NCBI RefSeq assembly: GCF_026745355.1
Contig: NC_079202.1
Span: 8,567,339-8,631,338, forward strand
Direction: 5' to 3'
Origin: Beta vulgaris subsp. vulgaris
Taxonomy: Eukaryota; Streptophyta; Magnoliopsida; Caryophyllales; Amaranthaceae
Length of the DNA stretch: 64,000 bases
In this document: positions 56,729-64,000 of the stretch, piece after piece
Position numbering within the stretch: the first letter of the stretch is position 1
Layout of the letters: the number at the start of each line of letters is the position of its first letter
Position numbers and translations under genes: made by a program
Notes under the pieces: generated by a model
The model's database searches: none
Told to the model about the DNA's origin: nothing
Seen by the model: the letters and a program-made list of their open reading frames with translations, nothing else

Positions 56729-57789
56729 GATAGTAGTGACATAAGATATCAAATGGTCCTAATAATGAAGACAGCTACCTTGTTTTGGGGTAGTATTATC
56801 CGTTCATGTTAAGGAATATCCGTATATGACGAGCCAGCCAATCGGAGAGTAACGAGTAAAATATTCAAGATACGAAGTTATCATTCTGCCTCGGAGATAT
56901 ATATCTATTATTCTATTTAGTATTCACTATTTCACTTATATAGTATCAAGTATGCTTTAAATCTGGCAAAAGGTTGTGCTTGCATCATATCTGTATTTGT
57001 ATCATATATAAACAAAAACATGTTGAAAAATCTTTGAGAATAGCACCAACCCATCTAATAAACGAGTCGAGTTGATATGTTTAATTAAACATGTTGAGAT
57101 ATTTCAACATTAATTAACCCACTTCCTTCATGCTCGGTTCGTGTCGTGTTGTCGTGTGAAGTTATTTTTGGTAATTTTGAATCAATTTTTCTATATTAAT
57201 GTCCTATATTTTGTGTAGCAATTGTGCGAATTGAAACCTAAACACGAACATAACTCATTTAGTAAGATATATCATGTCGTGTTTAACCGTTAAACTACAG
57301 AGGTTGAAAATACTCAGCACTAACCCATTTTTTTTCTGTTCATGTCTGTGTTATCGAGTCTTGCCAACTTTTCCCAGCTTCTATTATGCTTTGCTATGTA
57401 CTTATTTGGCTTGTGTAGAGTTCAGATTAACGGTTTGAGCAAAAGTCACATTGCAGTTTTGGCTTGCTAATCCCAAAGATTCCTCTTCAAACGAAATAAA
57501 TCATGGACTATGCGTTTTAGGAAAAAATTATACGATGTAGCATGTAGGTCTTAGTTATGCTGTTTATGAGCCAATCTTTTTACTCTTACGACCTATGGGT
57601 TCGAAGTTATTTCTTTTGCTTCTATGAACAATTACATTACAAGTTTGCATGTACTGCTTTTGATTTCGATTTAGCCGTAATTTTATAGCTTTATGAATTT
57701 ATATTACACCAGTACACCACAAACATTTATATTATTTTAACTTTCATCTATTCCTCATAAATAAAATGCAACACTTTTGACATTTGTAC
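56729..57789. other. Intergenic DNA, no gene seen
   Basis: AT-rich, without long frames or repeats of note. Confidence 0.35.
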
Positions 57790-57797
57790 TACTTATA

Positions 57798-58437
57798 TAG
57801 TGATGGCCACTGGTGCGGGCTGGACGGGTCGGACCATGGGCCGGAGTGGGATGGGCTGAGATTTCACAGCCCAGGACCAGACCGTGAAATTCATGGGCTC
57901 GGCGGGCTGGTCTGTGGGCTGAAAAATCTTGGCCCACACCGGTCTGTTACCGGTTTTCATGGTTCGTGGGTTTGGTGGGGTGGACCGGGCTGACGGACCG
58001 GCATGAGAATTTTTTATTCAAAATTATTTAATCATTGAAATTATTCATTATTATTATATAAAATCTTTAAAATGAATTAAAATTATATACAAATATTAAT
58101 ATTAATGAACAATTTCATTATTTTTAAATTTTATTGAATTATAATATATGCAATTTGATTAGAATATATACAATTTGATTAAAATATACACAATTTGGTT
58201 CAATATTTACTTGGATTGGGCTGGTCTGGTTCATGGGCCGGGTTGGACCGGTTTCATGGTCCGGGCTGGGCGATTTTAGTAGTGGGTTTTAGTGGGTTGG
58301 GCTCAAGAAATCTGGCCCACGGCCCACCCACCAATTTCACGGTTCGAGTTGGGCTGGACTGGATTTTTTGCTGGCCCGGCCCACACGGCCCACGAGGTGG
58401 GCTGGGCTGGATTGGCCCGCACTGTTGGCCATCTCTA
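57798..58437. mobile_element. hAT MITE with GGGCTGG-type degenerate interior
   Basis: Termini TAGTGATGGCCACTGGTGCG and (reverse complement) TAGAGATGGCCAACAGTGCG, exact 8-bp duplications TACTTATA at 57790-57797 and 58438-58445. The two outer ~200-bp parts are degenerate GGGCTGGTCTG/GGCCCACC words, and the middle is AT-rich with CAATTTGATTA repeats. The frames it generates are not genes. Confidence 0.92.
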
Positions 58438-58445
58438 TACTTATA

Positions 58446-60160
58446 TATTACATTTGACCATATAACTATATATATATATATAAGAAACAAATATTATGAT
58501 AAAAATGTTATTCGATTAGCTTCAATGTATATTTTTATAATACCAACTTATTATTTAGAACTAGGGAAACATAGAAAATTGTGTGTCGTCAAGCTTGAAA
58601 ATCAAACTATTGTATTTATTTAAATTTGGAGGAAGTATAAAGTAAAAGTCAATATAATAGGTTTCTCTCCATGAACATATGATCAAAGCTAATAAGAGGG
58701 ACTGGTGGGAGAATAGTGCATGTGGTTCCCCACCCCGACTTCAAGGTAATAGGCTTGGAGTGGAATCCCCATGCCAACATTAGGGTGGCTTGGGGAAGGA
58801 TGAGCTTAAGGTGGCCTAATGAGACGAATTATGTCTTGAGATAAGCTATGTTCGAGCCTAATCCAACATGTACCAAAGAAAAAAATAATCATATTCTAAC
58901 TAAGGATCGCATTATAATTCGAAATAAAGGTGTTATTGAACATTTTAATTGTTGTATAAATCAAAATTCAATCAACAACCATTATCAGAATAATTACATT
59001 GAAAATTGGAGTTTAGTTTATATCTTCTATATACACATCAATTGAAATAAATGAGGCGTGCTCGGATATTACCTAGTAAAAGTCTAAGGTAAGTTCAAAT
59101 GATGGCATGATGTTAAAACTGAAAGAGACCTTGATAAATGATAATAGCTACTCAACCTTTCGAGTACTGGAAAGTTGGGTATCTTGTTTAAGGCATACTT
59201 CTACCAAATAATTTGTACATCCATTTTGTATCAAAATGTGGTCAGCAATATGGGGGCCTGTTCAGAATCTCAGATCCTCAATATATGCAACGGACATCTC
59301 ATCCTCGTTGAAACAATACAAAGCTCATCGAGGTCAGTCTTCTCTCGAGACATGTGTTGATTGTATAAACTTTAGATCAATGGACAATGGTGCAACCAGC
59401 TTGTCAAACACTTGTTTCATTCCTGCTAGATTTGTTTTTTGGGAAAAGCTAAGAGCTGTATATAAGAAGCTAAAAATGGAAATAAGTTGCATTAATTGAT
59501 CATTTATTACATCGGTTGATGCAAATTTTTTTCATAAATTCACAGCTTATTTCTACTTTAAATAGTGTATTTATGTCTTATATACAACCCTAAGGGCTGC
59601 ATATAACATAACCCTTGTTTTTTATGTTCTGTTTCTTCGAAAGTCGAAAGACTGTAAGAGAGCATAGATTAGCAGTAGTATCTTATTAAATTTGTTGTAT
59701 AACAACCTTCCTAGCTAGCTTGCATAACAAAATGGAGGGATGTAAGGATGACTTACATTATGTTAGTAATTTAGACGAGATTTGATCCAAGCTGTTGCGG
59801 ATACTGACTAATATGCGCCAAAATTTTAACCAACTAAGCTAGTTGGTATTGGTAACATAAATGATATAGACCAATAGCACAAATGGTATTGAAAGAAAAG
59901 AGAACAGAAGATTCAATTCTGCAGGGAGTACAGATACATAAATTTCAACCTGAAAATTAAGAAACAGAGGGAAATGTAAAAAAGAAACATACAAGGGTGT
60001 TGAAGAAAGAGTAAAAGTTGCATCTCAAAGATAGATTTGTTGAAGCAAACCAACTCTTAGAAAGAAATGAACACTTTCCAGAATGGTGGTTGGTAGACAA
60101 GGAAATGTCATCTGCTCCTGTAAATAAGATTTAAGAAAGCTATCTGGTGGTCAGAGCCAA
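58446..60160. other. Intergenic DNA, no confirmed gene
   Basis: Mostly AT-rich. 59175-59500 has two overlapping plus-strand frames with mixed composition (for example SSSLKQYKAHRGQSS), the most exon-like stretch here, but no family is recognised. Confidence 0.3.
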
Positions 60161-60165
60161 GATCT

Positions 60166-60214
60166 GCACTAGTGAGGGCAAGCGGCCAAAGCTGTCGCCT
60201 GGCCTCACTAGTGC
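60166..60214. repeat. Perfect 12-bp hairpin with 25-nt loop
   Basis: GCACTAGTGAGG at 60166-60177 and its exact reverse complement CCTCACTAGTGC at 60203-60214, in a locally GC-rich patch (60150-60290) unlike its neighbours. Confidence 0.75.
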
Positions 60215-60759
60215 AAACATTGGCCTGACCGCCGGAAGAGGCTTTCGACGCTGGCATTGCCGCAGTTCGCCAGCTGGTTCATAGGTTTGTGCTGAGGAGA
60301 TCAAGTTTGGAGGCATTTGAGGGCCTGTGATAAAAAGAAAAATAAGTTATACTGGAGATGTTCTTTGTTGTTTTTAAGGCTGATGGCTGCATGCTTTGGG
60401 ACTTCTAATAGTTTTTCATGATTTTGAATGGAAGATAGAACTATAGAAGATATGTTCCTACTCAGTTTAGTTTCCTTATATATTGCTGCCAAATGCTTAA
60501 AGCTGAGGTCACTACAACATCGTGAAAACAACATTGGTTTGCGTTATTATATATTTTGATACCCCCTCTTATTACGTAAATGTCATATTCTTGCATATCA
60601 TCTATAATTGAAAGTGTCGTCTAGATCTCTAGGTCCCTCAATCTGGGCCATATTCAGCCATTCAGATGATACCGGTTTCAATCCGACTTGTATTGACCTG
60701 GTTCACACTAAAATTAGTGTACACCATATTTACACACGTAAATCGGGTTACACACTATT
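60215..60759. other. Intergenic DNA
   Basis: The GC-rich patch ends near 60290. Nothing else recognised. Confidence 0.3.
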
Positions 60760-61210
60760 ATAATACATAGAAACCCACTCAAACAGATAAACTATATCAC
60801 AAACAAATACACTATAATACAAAGAAACACTATCACAAATAAACACTATCACAAATATACTAGCTCTTGTCAAAGAAAACACTATAGCACCTAGAAACAC
60901 ACTATACAACATACAAACATACTATATCGAAACTGACAAGATAATCTTATATAATAATAGATTCAATTGTACAATTAATTATAATACACAAAAACAATAC
61001 TATATCACAAACAAATACACTATTTTAGAAAGAAATACACTATATCACCAAAAACATACTATAGCACAAATAAATACTATCACAACATACTATAACACAG
61101 AGAAACACACTATACCACACACAAACACACTATATTGAAACCAACAGTACAATCATAATATTCTATAATAGGTTCAATTGTACAATCAACTATATAGCAA
61201 AAACAGCAAA
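60760..61210. repeat. Degenerate ACACTATATCACAAA tandem repeat
   Basis: Loose repeats of ~20-bp words such as ACACTATATCACAAACAAAT. A longer module (ATTCAATTGTACAAT) recurs near 60962 and 61172, suggesting a ~210-bp higher-order unit. Confidence 0.65.
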
Positions 61211-61581
61211 ACATAATAAGAACTTGAAAAAAGAAAAAATGAAACAGTTATGAGAAAGAAACTTAAAAAACAAGAAAATATGAGGAGAGAGAAAGACAGA
61301 AGTTGTAATCATTACAACCTATATAACATAATTAGTGTACACCAGAATTATATAAGTTTTTTTTATACCAGTTTAGTTTGGATAAGATCAAATTTATGTT
61401 AGCTTAGTTTTGAAATATGATATTGATAAGTTGGTAATGAAAATAAATCTATGCTTTAGTACATGTAACTTTTGACTTCATTCAAATTCAGAGGCAACAA
61501 ACATTATCTAATTTGGTTACGACCAAGGTGAGAGGGGGATTTAATCAGGAGTTATGTTTATAAGCCGGAGCTGATTATTTT
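61211..61581. other. Spacer before the TRIM element
   Basis: AT-rich, nothing recognised. Confidence 0.3.
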
Positions 61582-61586
61582 GTTTA

Positions 61587-62117
61587 CGTTGAAACCTATT
61601 GAAAGCTCACTTGTGAGTGTTCTACATTGGCGAAAGAGGAGAGAATAAACCACTTTATAAGATTAAGAGTTACTTCTCCTATCATCAATTGGTTTTAGAA
61701 TGGAACCTCATCGGGCTTGTAAGTGGGCTAAACTCTCCTCCTCCTTATTGGGTTAACCAGGCCCATTTTCGTATAATTTGAAAATTAACATGGTATCAGA
61801 GCTCGGGTTGTGGGTCTCTTCTAAACTGGGCCTCTAATCAAGCAATTGGGTAAGGGTTTACCTCGACAAGATGTCCAGCCCTTAAGAGGATTATTTCTGA
61901 TAGTGAGAGGGTGTGTTGAAACCCAATGAAAGCCCACTTGTGAGTGTCCCACATTGGAGAAAGAAGAGAGAATAAATCACTTTATAAGATTAGGAGTTAC
62001 TCCTCCTATCACCAATTGGTTTCAGGATGGAACCTCCTTGGGCTTGTAGGTGGACTAAACACTCCTCCTCCTTATTGAGTTACTCAGGTCTATTTTCATA
62101 TAATCTGAAAATTAACA
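61587..62117 (+). mobile_element. Complete TRIM (terminal-repeat retrotransposon in miniature)
   Basis: 531 bp. Two 204-bp LTRs (61587-61790 and 61914-62117), a primer-binding site TGGTATCAGAGC directly after the left LTR (61791-61802; initiator Met-tRNA), a 123-bp interior, and a purine-rich GAGAGGGTG just before the right LTR. Exact 5-bp duplications GTTTA (61582-61586, 62118-62122). The left LTR begins CG instead of TG. No coding capacity, so it moves only with help from an autonomous element. Confidence 0.95.
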
Positions 62118-62122
62118 GTTTA

Positions 62123-62460
62123 GGATTTTATTAGAGAAATCATAGCTTGGCTATTTGTTTAATGAACCTAATTTTTTGAGCGAATAACATTCTTTGGTAG
62201 AAGATTATAACTGGTGGAGTAAGAATGAGTTTGCCTATGTTTTTACATGATGTCCGTGTAAAGTTAAGATACATGCTCATCTAGTGCTCTTATCCCATTT
62301 ATATGACCTTCGATTGAAGAGTTTTTTATGTGATCCAAAAAAGGAAAAATAATGCACAACAAATATAGATTGAAATAGACAATGGAAGTAGGCCCGTCTC
62401 GAATTATACGAAGGTCCTATGCGAACTTATATTTGAATAATTTAATAATGTGATAGCTCA
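62123..62460. other. Spacer
   Basis: Nothing recognised. Confidence 0.3.
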
Positions 62461-62476
62461 TCCATTGATGATTCTT

Positions 62477-62650
62477 TTTTTTTTTTTTTGGTGTTTGCAC
62501 CCGGTTCACCCTTTGGGCTACATCCGGATCGAGGCCAAGTTCAGGGTGGTTAGGTTCCATTCCTCTCCCAAGGGTGTTGCGGGGATTCGAACACAGGTCC
62601 GTCCTACCAAAGCCAGTCCCCATCACCACTGGGCCAACACTTACTTGGTA
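62477..62650 (-). mobile_element. tRNA-derived SINE with 16-bp target duplication
   Basis: On the minus strand: A box TGGCCCAGTGGTGATGG, B box GTTCGAATCCC, a ~100-bp unique body (AACCTAACCACCCTGAACTTG) and an A tail (T run at 62473-62489 on the plus strand). Exact TCCATTGATGATTCTT flanks both sides (62461-62476 and 62651-62666). Looks complete. Confidence 0.93.
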
Positions 62651-62666
62651 TCCATTGATGATTCTT

Positions 62667-63559
62667 CATTGCATATAATCATATTATGAAAAAAGAGTAG
62701 CCCAAATAAGTAGATAAACATTTTCTTTTTATACTTGGACTTTCTCTATTTTAGGGCCCTCACAATTAAGGGACCATGTTCCATGGAATATGTTGAACAT
62801 GGTAAAAGCCGATCCTGAATGGAAGTCAACTTTATAATTTTTTTGTCCTGTATTTATAGTGGATGAATTACAGTCGTGGGTTAATGTAAAACTAGTATTT
62901 TGGCCTGAGCGATATTCTGGTTAAGTTATAATTATCAAATGTATTATTATTCATAAATTTCATAATTGATACTATTAGCTTTTCATAATATTTAGTCTAG
63001 TGCAAGATTTGAAAATGAACGTTATGACATGATAAGTTGTTCAGAAAAAACCAATTGAGAATAAAAATAACAATTTCAATAAAATTTGAGTAAAAAAATG
63101 TTAATTTTTTTTGGATCTCCTTTCGAGAACTCGGTGTTAAGATTAATTTTCTCTAAACTTCCATCGTACAGAATCACTCACCCAAATGCCCATTTATGAA
63201 TCTTCAGAAAATATGTAGCTAGAAATATAACGAAAATAAACATATTACTTCGCAGACAATAAAAAAATTGAATTCATCGAACACTTCGTGTAGCCTTCTC
63301 GTTTATATATAATTAATGTTGCAGCATAAAATTTGGATACTTGTTCCGATTCTCCCGTATAACAAGTCAACTGTATCATTTTGAACATCAATAGACGTGA
63401 ACTTTGGCCGTGGCTTGGTTGACGAGTTCAATGAATTAGAAACAATCCCTAAGTTTCGTTCTTTTCCTTTTTCTTTTTGATAGTAGAAACAATCCCTAAT
63501 TGAGTAAGTTGGATGATTGTAATATGGTAAGTTGCAGGCTTGCAGCTTTACAAAATGAA
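62667..63559. other. Intergenic DNA
   Basis: AT-rich, nothing recognised. Confidence 0.3.
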
Positions 63560-64000
63560 GAAAGTTGCACTTTATGCGTACACAAATTATTATAATAGAC
63601 GGTCTAATTTTAATATAATATTAGACAATGCAAACCTACGTTCTCCTAAGAAGCCCATTCAATTTCTCTCTAACCTAACACTATTTTTAGGTATCTTGCA
63701 CCATCCTAGTCGTCCATTCTCTTCTCCTTCTTTTATTTTCCTTCTAAATTTTGAATTAGAACAAACAATTTTTAAAAATAGTTCGTCAGTCTTACAAAAT
63801 GGATTAAGCTAGTCGCTAAATGGATTAAATCGGTCACTAAATGAATTAAAGAATGTTATTAATGAATAGATTAAACTGGTCACTAAATAGATTAAAATGG
63901 TCACTAAATAGATTAAAGTAGTCACTATATTAAGAAATATGATCTATTCTCTTCTTAATATTGGGCTTGGGCCGCGCCTACTTTTAAATTAAAAGTAGAC
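63560..64000 (+). repeat. Dispersed ~430-bp repeat, copy 2 (cut by window edge)
   Basis: Second copy of the 55735-56165 repeat, same orientation, with similar block order and moderate divergence. It continues beyond the window. The frame 63540-63812 within it is not a gene. Confidence 0.75.

Noticed and set aside
58195..58623. 142-residue tryptophan/glycine-rich frame
   Set aside because: Generated by the GGGCTGG repeat of the hAT MITE and its flank.
59175..59499. Overlapping plus-strand frames as an exon
   Set aside because: No domain, no partner exons or convincing splice sites; left as unassigned DNA.

Overview
This window is nuclear DNA from a flowering plant, most likely a eudicot. It is AT-rich, its two host genes have many or very long introns with GT-AG borders, and most of the rest is plant transposable elements at different stages of decay. 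No rRNA gene, true tRNA gene or CRISPR array was seen. The species cannot be fixed from the sequence.

Host genes. (1) RPN3, the PCI-domain lid subunit of the 26S proteasome, is on the minus strand (coding 28476 down to 19531). I traced eight coding exons whose phases join exactly to a 487-residue protein, plus a 5'-UTR intron. (2) An organellar mTERF protein resembling Arabidopsis mTERF5/MDA1 is on the plus strand (35304 to 49454). It has three coding exons and a 511-residue product. Its first exon carries a transit-like leader and is separated from exon 2 by a 12.5-kb intron that holds a whole antisense Copia element.

Layout. 1-6.66 kb: degenerate satellite-like repeats, a GC-rich island, a CAGTT-rich block, a 31-bp tandem array and one copy of an 0.8-kb dispersed repeat. 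6.68-13.37 kb: an almost intact L1-type LINE with a 13-bp target duplication. 13.76-18.0 kb: two CACTA-type ends and a PIF/Harbinger-like element with a Mutator-like foldback element inside it, followed by a Tourist MITE and a LINE tail. 19.5-28.7 kb: RPN3. 28.8-34.0 kb: Copia gag relic, Stowaway MITE, Helitron and a decayed LINE. 34.5-35.0 kb: a hAT MITE about 280 bp upstream of the mTERF start codon. 35.3-49.5 kb: mTERF with its nested Copia element. 50.2-58.4 kb: a second copy of the same Helitron family, a Stowaway, an LTR element with gag but no pol, a Tourist MITE and a second hAT MITE. 58.4-64 kb: mostly unassigned DNA with a hairpin, a complete TRIM retrotransposon and a complete SINE.

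The two host genes do unrelated housekeeping work: cytosolic and nuclear protein degradation, and organelle gene expression. The more unusual material is in the mobile layer. It includes Helitrons with a tRNA-like pol III promoter, hAT MITEs filled with GC-rich degenerate minisatellite, an exon-intron fragment carried inside a transposon that sits inside the Copia integrase, and a gag-only LTR element with an antisense reading frame.
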